This document shows, piece after piece, positions 18,158 to 28,357 of a stretch of 64,000 bases of DNA. Position numbers and translations under genes: made by a program. The DNA is from Lepiota brunneoincarnata. Lineage: Eukaryota; Basidiomycota; Agaricomycetes; Agaricales; Agaricaceae. The notes under the pieces were generated by a model. The model searched no databases. It saw only the letters and a program-made list of their open reading frames with translations, and was not told the origin of the DNA. The stretch covers positions 1 through 64,000 of the forward strand of contig JAEBUN010000006.1 of assembly GCA_023014365.1 (NCBI GenBank). Direction: 5' to 3'. The number at the start of each line of letters is the position of its first letter. Positions within the stretch are counted from its first letter, which is position 1.

Positions 18158-18818
18158 TGTTAGAGCCGGTGCGGGTCGGAACCGAAGCGGAGGGTCGGGG
18201 TGGTATCCTTGGTATAAGGTAACCGGGGGACGGGACGACGTCAGTACGTAGACGGCGGGACCGAGGCGGAGTACTTCGGGCGGAGAGTGGACTTGCGGCC
18301 TCAGCTTATGTGCTGTGCCCTCCTACTGTCCAAGTCCGTATTTCAGGAAGTCGGGGCCGAAGCGGAGCGAGGCAGAGAGAGAGGAGGATAGGGAACAAGG
18401 GACTGGTCCGCTGCTCGATTCGATTATCAGACTGAGGAGTACAAGCCAAGTGCCTACGGTATATATACTACTAGCTCGACGAATGATGACTCGTACTGAC
18501 TACGTGCGGAGCGAAGCGGAGACCCATATGGTTACAAGCGGATTACGAATAATTTCGAATGGAATGGAGACCGGTACGGGTATGGAGACTGGTAACGTAT
18601 TCTGATTACGGACGGAGAATGGAGAACTGGACAATGGGAGCACCGAGGGTCAGGTGGTCGTGGCACGTGTAGAGGTAGGTCGCGTGATCGGGGCGAAGGG
18701 TTGCGGTCGGAGCCAGTCGGGGCCGAGTCGGAGGGCATAGGGTTGTCGTGTGGAGCACACGTGGAGTCGAGAAGCCGAAGCCTAATGGTTAAGCTCTAGG
18801 TTTGGTGTGGATATGACA
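18158..18818 (-). repeat. 5' LTR of element A (661 bp), promoter
   Basis: Partner of 10975-11635. In element orientation it contains TATATATA (18467-18460) and the predicted RNA start at 18433. Followed on the plus strand by the TSD GCTTT. Confidence 0.95.
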
Positions 18819-19785
18819 GCTTTACACCGTTGATCCAGAGGGGGATTCAAAGCAACGGCATCTCAACAGACTGCACGCCTCCATCCGGAGGGCACAGGCC
18901 AACCCGTCGTCTACTTGCATAGCGGCTGGTGCTCACCAGCTGCCATGTGGGAGACTGCAGGCTGTTTCAGTGGCTTGCGTGTTTGCAGGCGGGCACTTGG
19001 TCAAGCAGGCCAGGCAAGCTGCAGGGAGGGTTCTGCTCGCTGATGCGGAGCTCCACTCCATTTGACTGGGAGTAGGCATGGTCTTGGATCGTGCTGAAAC
19101 TAATCACATCTTTGTATACACCAGCTCCACGGGCTCCACCCGCAGAGCTGTTGATCCTTCTGTGCACGCAGGCCAGGCTCATTCCCTGGTGGTGTGCTGA
19201 TCTCTGGATTGCTGGCTGTCTGCCAAGGCCCAGTGGACCGTCACTTTCTGGCAGGTGCCCTCGGGCTCTGTTGCAGAGCTTCACTCTGACGCTGTTGCAA
19301 TGGTGAAGGAACTCCGTGTATCGTTGGGTGCTCGCCTGGCGACTACCATTGACTCCCTCCATGCTGAGGTCACGAGGGGGTGCATTGACAAGTGGGTGAA
19401 TATGTTTCACTTGCCCTTGTATCGGGGCAGGAATTTCCTCCCCCTGTTGGACTCCTTTGGGAGGCCTCTCCAACCCTCATACCTTTCCAGAGGTACTTGG
19501 CTCCGGGAAATCAGTCCTTGGATGTCTGTCGCTGGCACAGCGCAGGCAGCCTGCACTATACTCAGTCACACCCCCATAGGGGAGTACTGCACTAGATTCC
19601 ACCCCCAGGAGGATCACTCCTGTCCTTGTGGGTTGTGGCTTCAGACCTGCACTCACATCCTCACCTCCTGTCTGGAGTATACGCGGCGTGGCAGCTTACC
19701 CCGCAACCTCGACGCCCTTCTAGGCTTTCTGGAATGCAATCCCTGCGCATTTGCATTCCTATCCCAGCCCCAAGGGGTGGGATAA
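18819..19785 (+). pseudogene. L2 ORF2 part 2: RNase H-like region and C-terminal Cys/His motif
   Basis: Reads on from element A in the L2 frame: ACTVDPEG-type start, HASIRRAQA, ETNHIFVYTSSTGS, then PSGSVAELHSDAVAMVKEL, an RNase H-like fold. The C-terminus has DHSCPCGLWLQTCTHILTSC, a Cys/His cluster found in fungal LINE ORF2 ends. Stops and frame breaks occur (for example near 19065 and 19200). The last open piece is 19255-19785. The paralogue L3 (23013-24584, minus) supports the alignment. Confidence 0.85.
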
Positions 19786-20236
19786 CTGGGGAGGGCCTTC
19801 AGGTTATTCCCCCCTTGTGGGCTTCGGCCTCGAGGAGCCGATGGTTATTCGCCCCCTGCCCTTGGGCAGGGTGTAGCGATTTATGGAGAATTGACTCCTA
19901 ACGCCCCATAGGGGCGGAGACCCAAAGCTCTTAGAGCCTTGGCCTGCAGGGTGCAGGGATTTACAGAGAACTGACTCCTAACACCCCTAGGGGCGGGGAC
20001 CTGTTGGCCCTATCCACCCCTCATCTTTCGCACCCTGGTTTTCATCGGGGTAGCGAGCTCTTCGCCCATGTGCACTTCTTCACAGAGTGTAGCCTTTCGA
20101 GTCAGCAGGACTCTCTTCCCTACCTTTATTGGTAGTTATACCATGTATTAGTTGCCTTGTACGTAGCTAGTGCATGCAGACTGCGTTCAAGCACTGCATT
20201 ATAAATTGTTGATCAAAAAAAAAAAAAAAAAAAAAA
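19786..20236 (+). other. L2 3' UTR and poly(A)
   Basis: Non-coding, with two similar segments containing GACTCCTAACGCCCC/GACTCCTAACACCCC, then the block shared with L0 (TTGCCTTGTACGTAGCTAGTGCA) and the terminal TTATAAATTGTTGATC plus poly(A). Confidence 0.85.
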
Positions 20237-20252
20237 GATCTCCAGTCTCATG

Positions 20253-21363
20253 TCTGGTCCATAGCCAGGCTCCCTCCCTGCAAGTTGATCAAGGTGAAGG
20301 GGTCTGTTGTCGATGCTAACCAGCATCTTGCTGCCCTTGCTGGGCCTTTCAACACTGTTGCACTAGAGGCCTGGCCAGGGCATCATTTCTTGGATGTGTA
20401 CCCAGGGCGGGTCCACTTCCACTCTTATGACTGGGGGGCAGATGATGCCCTTATGGCCCATGTTGTGTCTCTCAACTAGGGGACTTGCCCAGGCTGTGGG
20501 CTGATTCAGGGGTTCTGGTGGCAGGTGACAGACGTGAGTCTGCCACCCTGCTGGGTCCACCAGGCAGTTTCAGCTGCTCAGGTTTTCTGAGGGCTGGACT
20601 GCATTCATGCTGGTCCAGCTTCCAGGGGGGAAGGTTACAGGCTCCTGAGGCCAAGCTTTTCGCCATCCAGCTGGTGGTGTCCAAGGCAGTTTCTGCTGAG
20701 GGCACCACAGGCCTTGTCTTGTTCACTGACTCAATGGCTTTGGCCAGGTAGGCAGTGGATCCTTTGGTGCACTCTGCCCAGGGCCAGTCCCTGGTGGTGT
20801 GCTGCCTTCTCGCCGAGTGGTTTGCTGGGGGTCTGGCCTGCTCAGTCCATTTCTGGGAGGTCCCTTTGTGTGTGAAGTGGCCTTTCTACACTCAGGTACA
20901 CGACTTTGTGAGGTCATTGCCTCCTGTTGGGGTAGGGGCTTGTCCCCGGGCCTTGCTTGACTACCTTTGTAGGGAGGAAGTATGCTCTTGTCAGGACCAC
21001 TGAATTGATTCATTCCAGGATCCCAACCATCATGGGCATAGGTTTTCTCCAGCTTAGCCAGGGACAACGACCATCCCCTGTGGCCCACATATCTCCATGG
21101 TGGGGCCTGGATCCCGCATCACTCACTCAGTGTCGCTGATGGCCCAGATGACACATGCTATTCTTAATCATGCACCGATAGGGAGCTATCGGAGGCATTT
21201 TTCCCACAGGAGGATTACTCCTGCTGCTGCAGGTTTCAGGAGGAAACTTGTGAGCATGTGTTTAGGAGTTGCCCTAGGCACTCCATGGTGGGGGTCCCTG
21301 GCTATGGTCGAGGCCCTCATTGCTTTCCTTGAGGCATCACTGACCACAGTTCGCATTCACTGA
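20253..21363 (+). pseudogene. L1 ORF2 part 3: RNase H and C-terminal region (decayed)
   Basis: Continues L1 after the 16-bp TSD. FNTVALEAWPGHHFLDVYPG, then APEAKLFAIQLVVSKAVSAEG followed by GLVLFTDS resemble an RNase H core (Glu and Asp positions). A Cys/His stretch follows near 21220-21260 and the frame ends at TGA 21361-21363. Several stops and frameshifts are present. The less decayed counterpart is at 54003-54490. Confidence 0.75.
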
Positions 21364-21452
21364 GAGGGCTGGGCCCCCTCCAGGGGGTATCGGCTAGTAG
21401 CTCTGCCTAGCACCCAGCTGGGTCCAGGCTGGGGCATTGGTTATTCCCCCAC

Positions 21453-22886
21453 TGTTGTGCCTGCAAAATCATTTCATTTGTGAAATCACTAGCTAATAAA
21501 GTAACTAACTTTCCATTACCAAATAATATCAGTATATGGCCATGGTCAGACACTAGGGTGCAAGAGATTTAGAATACTATCTAAAATATGTGAAGGCAGA
21601 CATCTCAGAAACAGAACCAGAACACTCAGACAAGTAAAAGTGATGTTAACTAACTTATGGGTGACAAGGCTATGGAAGAATGACTTTGGTATGAATGTAC
21701 CCAAGCATTGTATCCGATACCATGTTAACTAAGATATTAGTTAAGATACTCATGACTGCACAAAAGACCCATTTCCTCACCTCTGCCCTAGAAAGCAGAT
21801 GAAGTTGCAACACCTATGTCATCCAGGATGGTACCTAGTCATAATAACAGGTCTGGGAGTGAATCCTGACAAAAGAATGTAGGGATTAGCTAATGCCCTG
21901 ACAAGAATGTCCCCTTGGAATGGTTCTGATGATATTGAAACCTAAGGGATTGAATGGGGGTATCCCAGAGGGTACTCAGGGAAGGATGCCCCCTCATAGA
22001 AACAAAAAGAGATCAGAAATGATGAACTAGAAAATGAAGATTGATAAGAATAGAATAAGCTAATTAATTCTAGTGTTAGTCTACTACCTGAGGACTATGG
22101 AAGTGGACTTTAGAACATTAGGATTGAGAAACTCAGGTGTGGAGAGTCCGAGAATAAAAACCAATAGATAAACATTAGCAAGGAAACTCACTAACCCAGT
22201 TGGCTGTGATATAAATAGCCAGGCACCTAGGGAGCAAGTCCCTGAGAGCAAATTGATGTCAGCTGATATTGGAACTCCTAGAATGATGCTCTTAAATGAT
22301 GAGGAGACAATAAAATGATGAAGCTGAAGGCTTGTTTCAGGTATACCCATAAGTTAATTGTATATTGTTATAAAAACTCATCTGTAATTTACATGGGAGG
22401 CAAGAAACCGCTTGCCTATTTCCCCCCCCCTGATTGTATGGTCGAATTAGGATAGGAATATATAGCAATTTTACTGCAATTTTCTTTGGTCATAGACCAC
22501 CAGAGACTTAAAGAGTATAACTCTTTAAAACCAGACCCTTTGAAATGATTGAGACATTGACAGACCCTTCTGCTTGACTTAAGAACTGAATATGAGTTGC
22601 TACAACTCTTCTATTCTTAAGTAGAAAGTTCACTAACTTCTGTTTCTTTGGGTTCCTCTTAGAGGCCTTGCCTCAGAAGTATACCATTGAATTGTAGAGC
22701 TGTTTAATTGAGAAGCAAACACAGTATGCTAGGGCCCATTGAAAACACTGTCCACTAGGTCTATCTAGTTTAAAGATACTTACTGCAGGAGCTCACTAGA
22801 AGCCTGTCTCGCTGAGTAGTATAAAGTTTTAATTGCCTTGTTCAGAAGCTGTAGTGCACTAGGGCCTGTTAGATAATGCCGTCCAC
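21453..22886 (+). repeat. LTR-D1: truncated copy (about 1.43 kb) of the 1.86 kb LTR of element E
   Basis: Starts TGTTGTGCCTGCAAAATC and is the reverse complement of 28795-30218 and of the matching part of 59712-61581. It lacks the last 430 bp or so of the LTR. It sits in the L1 3' UTR, whose tail resumes at 22887, and about 340 bp of that UTR are absent, so insertion was followed by deletion. No ORF of interest. Confidence 0.85.
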
Positions 22887-22930
22887 ACATAATAAATTGG
22901 AGATTTTTTTTAAAAAAAAAAAAAAAAAAA

Positions 22931-24584
22931 GAGGGGGGAATAACCTGAAGGCCCTCCCCAGTTATCCCACTCCCTCAGGGGGGTGGGATTGGAACAAAAA
23001 TGCAGAAGGGTTTCATTCTAGAAAGCCCAGAAGGGCATCAAGGGTGCAGGGTAAGCCACCATGCCACATGTACTTTGGGCAGGAAGTGAGTATGTGAGTG
23101 CAGGTTTCAAGCTGCAACCCACAGGGACAGGAGTGGTCCTCCTGGGGGTAGAATCTAGTATGGTACTCCCCTATAGGGGCATGACCAAGTATAGTGTGGG
23201 CTGCCCATGCTGTGCCAGCAACAGACATCCAAGGGCTGATTTCTCAGAGTCATGTACCTCTGGAGAGGTACGAGGGTTGTAGAGGCTTCCTAAGGGAGTC
23301 CAGCAGGGGGAGGAAATTCCTGCCCCTATACAAGGGTGAGCAAAACATATCCACCCACTCGTCAATGCACCCCCTTGTGACCTCAGCCCTGAGGGAGTCA
23401 ATGGTGGTCACCAGGTGAGCACCTAGTGAGATGTGTAGTTCCTTTGCCATTGCAACAGTGTCAGAGTGAAGTTCTGCAACAGAGCCTGAGGGCACCTGCC
23501 AGAAGGTAACAGTTTGCTGTGCCTTAGCAGACAATCGGTGGTTCAAAGATTGGCACACCTCCAGGGAGTGGGCCTGGCCAGCATGAATAGAGGGATCCAC
23601 AGCTCTACAGGCAGAGCCCATGGAGCTTGTATAGATAAAGATGTGGTTGGTTTCAACATGGTCCAAGACCATGCCTACTCCCAACCGAATGGAGTGGGGC
23701 TCCACATCAGTGAGCAGAACTTTCCCCATGGCCTGCTTGACCAAGTGCCCACCTGCAAACATGCAAGCCACTGAGATGGCCTGCAGCCTCCCACACAGCA
23801 GCCGGTGGGCACCAGCTGCTATGCAAGCTGACAGGGAGTCAGCCTGTGCTCTCTGAATGGAGGCGTGCAGCCTGTCAAGATGCCATTGCTTCAAATTCCC
23901 TTCTGGATCAACAGTGTTGAGCATAAATTTGATCTGCTCCAAAAAGTGGTCCAAAAGATGGAGACCTAGCCTGTTCTTGTCTGCAAATGGGCTGAACAGC
24001 TCAGTAAGCTGCGGAAGCACATTCTGTACCTCCATAAGAGCACTCTTCACCTTGGGCTAAAGCACAAGGGTGAGAGACAAGATAGACCGAGGGTGCTCTG
24101 GAGAGGTCCTCCTAAACTCATGGCCCAGCAAGGGCCAAAGCAGATGATTTGCTGCAAGAGTGGTGACCCGGAATATTGTTTGGGAAGCCAGCTTCTTGAG
24201 ATGCAACCAGAAGGGCAGAAGGCCCACAAGGGCTTCTGCCCCCCTGGAGGGAGATGTGTGAAATGCACTAATGATCCAGTTAGCAGCGCACCACTGCATG
24301 GAGTTGAACATCTTGAGGATTCCCTTGTTACAGAAACCCTCATGATACCACATGCGGAACCCATATGTGGCTATAGGAACCACACAGGACTGGTAAAGGA
24401 GGCGCTTCTGGTCAGGAAGCAGCCCCCAGGTTGAATCACCAAACATCCCCATCGCACCAACTGTGGAGAAGGCCTTGGTAGAATAGTAGCAGACATACTC
24501 ATGAAAAGTGAGAGCACAGTCAAAATAGAAACCCAAGTACTGCCAGAATGGCTTGGGCCTCAAAGGAGTATCTCCTGTATCCAT
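22931..24584 (-). pseudogene. LINE L3 (L2-type) ORF2 C-terminal fragment
   Basis: 5'-truncated LINE on the minus strand, starting GDTPLRPKPFWQYLGFYFD and running through the connection, RNase H-like and Cys/His regions (HSCPCGLQLETCTHILTSC). Open pieces: 24057-24584, 23250-24050 and 23013-23228, separated by a stop and a frameshift. Closely follows L2, with CpG sites largely replaced by TpG/CpA. The end at 22931 is cut in the 3' UTR (GGTTATTCCCCCCTC) where the L1 poly(A) begins. The 5' end lies in the pol of element E. Confidence 0.85.
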
Positions 24585-25032
24585 TTTGAAACTCCCCCTT
24601 TCTGTGTCATCCCAGGCAAATGCCTCGTTCTGTACCCCTACCAGATAATGCATTAGTTTCCTCTCTTCTGGTAAGAGAAAATCTTCTTTATGTTGTGCAT
24701 CCATTTGTTCTTTTCTTTCCTCTGTGTACCTGCCTACAGGTTCAAAGTTTGGCAATATCTTAGGTAAGATTGGCAAGTCTTTCAAAGGGTCCCCTTTGAT
24801 TTCCCTTTTTATATGATATTCTCAGGGGACTTCTCCTAATACTGGTCTTACTTTTAAATGTACCAGTTTGTACTTTTTTCCCACTAAGCTTAACTAGCCT
24901 TTCATATTCATCTTCTATTTCAGTTTCTCCTAATGCTACAATTTGTCTGTAGTTTGCAACATAACTCATACTTTGTTTTGGGAAAGTTTTGAAATACCTC
25001 CTTGTCCTGACAAGTCCTCTGGTCAGTTTCAA
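24585..25032 (-). pseudogene. Element E pol fragment upstream of RT
   Basis: Two overlapping frames read ETEIEDEYERLVKLSGKKV, then FEPVGRYTEERKEQMDAQH, FLLPEERKLMHYLVG and NEAFAWDDTERGSF. This is the conserved region that precedes RT in many basidiomycete gypsy elements. It is cut by L3 at 24584. Confidence 0.75.
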
Positions 25033-25321
25033 AACTTTTCTACAAATATATCATGTTTACCTCATCTTCAGTGAATGAATCCATTCAAAGAGGCAGCAGT
25101 TCACATATATATGGTTCATCTTTCTTGTCTAATTCTACAATACAGGCTACCTCTCCTTGGTCATCCACCAATTCATCAAGGTTACCTAAAAATTTCCTTC
25201 TAGTTCATTTTTTAATATCTGAGGTAACTCTCCTTGAGCATAGGTAGGCAAGGTAATCTGTGCTTTAGTATTAGGATCTCTAATCACCAGACGCTGACCT
25301 CTATTTGCCATATTCTTGACC

Positions 25322-25742
25322 TCACTTTCTGTGAAAACATCGAAAAGGCCTCCCTAGTAAAACCCTGTAAGCAGGTTTCTGCATCACATGTACTTGTAGA
25401 TAGACTGTTATCTTATCCATTTTAAAAGGCACATCCTTGGCTAACCCACAAGTCTTTTCTATCTGACCATTCGCACTTTGCATATTTATGGTAATGTCTG
25501 GATCCCAAGCTATGTTGCAAGCTACTGCCACTTCCTTACTCATAGATATGATTTGTGACCCATTGTCTAGTAGGGCTTCTTCTTCTCTGACCCCATTAAT
25601 TAGCATAGGGATTACACACAGTGATTCTGACTCCCTGCCCACGAAGACTTGTTTGCTTCTTTCTTTGGGTACTAGAGTGTCTAAATACTGTATAACAGGA
25701 TCTTGTGTGGTTCAGGCTTCACCCCATTTGCCATTAGTCTGA
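25322..25742 (-). pseudogene. Element E aspartic protease region
   Basis: ALLDNGSQIISMSKEVA is a retropepsin-type active site with DNGS in place of DSG/DTG, followed by RVLLGRPF, the typical ILG-like motif. Upstream in another frame are PRPQ-like remains. Not expressed as it stands. Confidence 0.7.
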
Positions 25743-25987
25743 AACACCTATTTTAATTAGTCTAGGATGGTTTGGTAAGTGCATCTAGATTAACAGAGAT
25801 GAGTTCTGGTTCTTCCCTAGGTTCTTTGTGAACTTCGTCACTAAAACAAACCATATTGGTTTTCTTGCCAGGAGTGATTTCTACAGGTACTCAACATTGT
25901 TGTATTCGCCCTTTAAAGGCATTCCTATATTTTGGAGAGAGAGCTAGCAATTCTTCCTGAGTAATAGGGAGCTCCTCCTTTCAATAC

Positions 25988-27960
25988 TCAAATTAACAAG
26001 TCATCTAAGTCCAAGCCTGCTTCTACCAGTGCTTGGTGTTTATAGCCTTTCTCTACCTTTTCTTTTAGGTAGCGCATAGGTATAGGAGGGACTTCCACTA
26101 CTGGGGGTAGTGGTACCACCTTTCTATAGGGTAACTTGGTTGGTTTCTCATTAGTTAACTTGGCGGGTAACTTCCTAACTTTCTTTATTAGTTCATCTTC
26201 ACTTGGTAGAGAGTCTTCATCACTTTCAGAAATGTCCTCAGGCTCCAGGGTCTGATGTGGCATAATTATCTTTCAGTGCCTGTTGTACCTTCCTTGAACT
26301 GTCTAAAAACCTGAAGGTCCCCTGGTCTTTGCAGAGCTAGTCTGGGTCTCCAAGAACTGTTGTTCTGGGATTTCATCTCCCCATCTCTGTACTTGGGTCT
26401 CCAACCTCCCCAACTGTGCTGTAAGTTCAGCAATCAGCTAGGATCTTCAGTAGGTACCAGCAGGCTTGATGGAGTTCTGCTGTGACAGCTGAGTTGTTAG
26501 AGCCTGTTCTAGTTTTACAATTCAGTCTTGGAGCCCCTTTCCTTGGGGATCTTCTGTCATAATGGAGAAAGTATGCCTTTCTCCTTGGGACTCTCAAGTT
26601 TTATTAGCTACTGCCTGTCACTAACTTGTTAAATTCTATGGGATCATACCCTATCATCAGTTGTTCACTATACATATTCTGCACCATGATCTGTAAGTGG
26701 CAGGTCAATCCACTTGATCATGGACCTCTCCCAGGAGTTATAGGTGACCCATCAGCCATTCTGATCTCTCTATTTTCTAGCTTAATTAGACCCCAGACTA
26801 TATAGTCTTGAGCTTTCAAGCAAGAACCCCAGGCATGCCCAAAGATACCACAAAAGAAACACCCTTTATCCCATATATTTGGGGTGGGATTACTATTGAA
26901 CTGCCAAGGCCATTCAATAACCGGAGCACCTTGCTGGTTGAAGGTTTGCATCTTTTCTAGGTAAGCTTTTAGCAACTTTTCTTGGTTATTCAGGGAGTCC
27001 TTGACATTAGCCAGTTCTTATTTAAGCCTGGTATAGTCTTCACTCGTATTTTGAGTAGAGACCTCTTTCTTTACTCTTGCCATTAATTCCTTAGTAATAG
27101 CAGGGACTTCTTCTCTTTTTGCTAATGACCTAGTTAATGTTTACTGCTAACTAAATCCACCACTTTATTGATTACTTCCATAATTTCATAAGGATCTTCA
27201 CCCCTTGGTGACTGGTTGTTCTGTAGAGTACCTTTAATAGTTAACAAATTATTCAAGCTTTCTTGAAATTATTTGTCTAACTGATTTCATGAACAATTCT
27301 ACCAGTTCTCTATTTGTAACTACGGCTGGTGGATGGAGGCACTTATTTGCTTCGAGCAGGAATTTTCACTTGAAAGCTAATAGTTCTCCTTCCTCATCCA
27401 TAGCTATGTCTCTGTATTTTCTGCATACTTTCATTAGGTTCCTAAATGATCCTGTCTTTCTTTCAACTAGTTCTGGGTATTCTTTATTTAGCCTTTCTCA
27501 CAAGGTAGTCCAATTGTTTAGCCTTACTTCTTCAAAGATTTCCTACTCATATCTGACATCCAGGGATACATAACTGAGCAACCATTTGACTTTCTGGGTG
27601 CTATCTCAGATATTAGCCAAATCAAATAGAGTCTCTATATTATAGAAGAATTCTTCTAATTCTTCTGGGTATAAGCCAGACCAATGTGGAGCTTTTGAAT
27701 CCCTGGGATGGGGCATTTTATAGTCCAGCATTTGGTTGACTGCTGTCTGGGATAAGCTGGTTGAGTTTAGTGGTTGTGGCTGTTGTAACAGTGCCTGAGA
27801 TTGCAATGGCTGGTTTTGGGGCTGCGCTGGAGGTTGTAAAGGATTGGGTTGTTGTAGTGAACTTCCTCCTGAATTTCCTACCAAAGTGTTGCCAGATAAA
27901 GAACCTCCAGTAGGGTTGCTACCACCTGGTAATTGATCTAGTGTAGAACTATCTTCTGGA
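25988..27960 (-). pseudogene. Element E gag with CCHC knuckle (many stops)
   Basis: A Gln/Pro-rich N-terminus (27884-27606) leads to HWSGLYPEELEEFFYNIETL. A capsid-like region follows, with stops between 27600 and 27130 (KVKWLLSYVSLDVRYE, GELLAFKWKFLLEANKCL). The zinc knuckle CFFCGIFGHAWGSC is in the segment 26975-26718. An acidic linker (EPEDISESDEDSLPSEDEL) lies at 26263-25988. At least several in-frame stops make it a pseudogene. Confidence 0.8.
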
Positions 27961-28338
27961 ATGTCCCAATCTAGGTAAGTGGTAATCTAAGGGCTAACTG
28001 TTGGTAAGGAGGGATGACTCTGTAGCTTATAGAGTGCAGAACTCCTTGGTATGGTCACAGCTGTCTCAAGGATTTCACTTTCTAGATTCTGAGCTTCTTT
28101 CTGTTTGCCTGAACTCCTTCCTATTCGTTCATAAGCTGCTGTTACAGGAATAATAGGAGTCCTTCTAGAATTTCTAGTACTTCAAACTGTACTGGCGCTA
28201 CTAGGTTCAGGACTTTCTTGGCTTGTGTCCTGGGCAGACAAGCACAACATAGATATCTCTGGTCCTTGACTAAAAGATGTTTTTGTTATTTTTGATAATT
28301 TAAAAATAGAATCAAGGTTTCTGAATCTCTGAACTCCC

Positions 28339-28355
28339 CCTCATGGTGGGCTCCA
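28339..28355 (-). promoter_or_regulatory. tRNA-type primer-binding site of element E
   Basis: Minus strand TGGAGCCCACCATGAGG begins two bases after the LTR end. TGG matches the complement of tRNA CCA. This contrasts with the self-type site of family A. The tRNA was not identified. Confidence 0.6.
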
Positions 28356-28357
28356 GA

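Larger units (their letters stand above)
10975..18818 (-). mobile_element. Complete Ty3/gypsy chromovirus, family A, copy A (7,844 bp)
   Basis: Two 661-bp LTRs, 5-bp TSD, gag, pol and aORF, all without visible breaks. Order on the minus strand: LTR (18818-18158), 11-nt self-type primer site, gag, pol, then the oppositely oriented aORF, polypurine tract, LTR (11635-10975). By eye its LTRs differ at only five positions, so it is young. It is inserted in L2. The chromodomain and self-priming design place it near the Tf1/sushi group. Of the three family members here, only this one looks capable of expressing all proteins. Confidence 0.95.
9411..20236 (+). mobile_element. LINE L2, 5'-truncated, with element A nested inside
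   Basis: Starts inside the RT domain (CMKRSAPGPDHVMWSYL) and ends TTATAAATTGTTGATC plus poly(A) at 20215-20236. It is flanked by the 16-bp TSD at 9395 and 20237. Its own sequence is 9411-10974 and 18824-20236 (about 3 kb); the rest is Ty3/gypsy element A with its GCTTT duplication. It differs from L1 in protein sequence and 3' tail (TTGTTGAT against TTGGAGAT), so it is a separate LINE family. L0 at 4183 belongs to the L2 type. Confidence 0.93.
3740..22930 (+). mobile_element. LINE L1 (non-LTR retrotransposon), split by at least four insertions
   Basis: Own parts: 5' region and ORF1 (about 3740-5577), ORF2 start (5578-5894), ORF2 middle (6979-9410), ORF2 end (20253-21363), 3' UTR (21364-21452) and tail (22887-22930, ATAATAAATTGGAGATT then T and A runs). 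Insertions: L0, SINE1, L2 with nested element A, and LTR-D1. Removing them leaves about 5.5 kb, a normal LINE length. The architecture is CCHC ORF1, AP endonuclease, RT, RNase H-like region and C-terminal Cys/His region, typical of Tad/I-related fungal LINEs. The 5' boundary is uncertain. The poly(A) end abuts L3 without a visible TSD. Confidence 0.85.
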
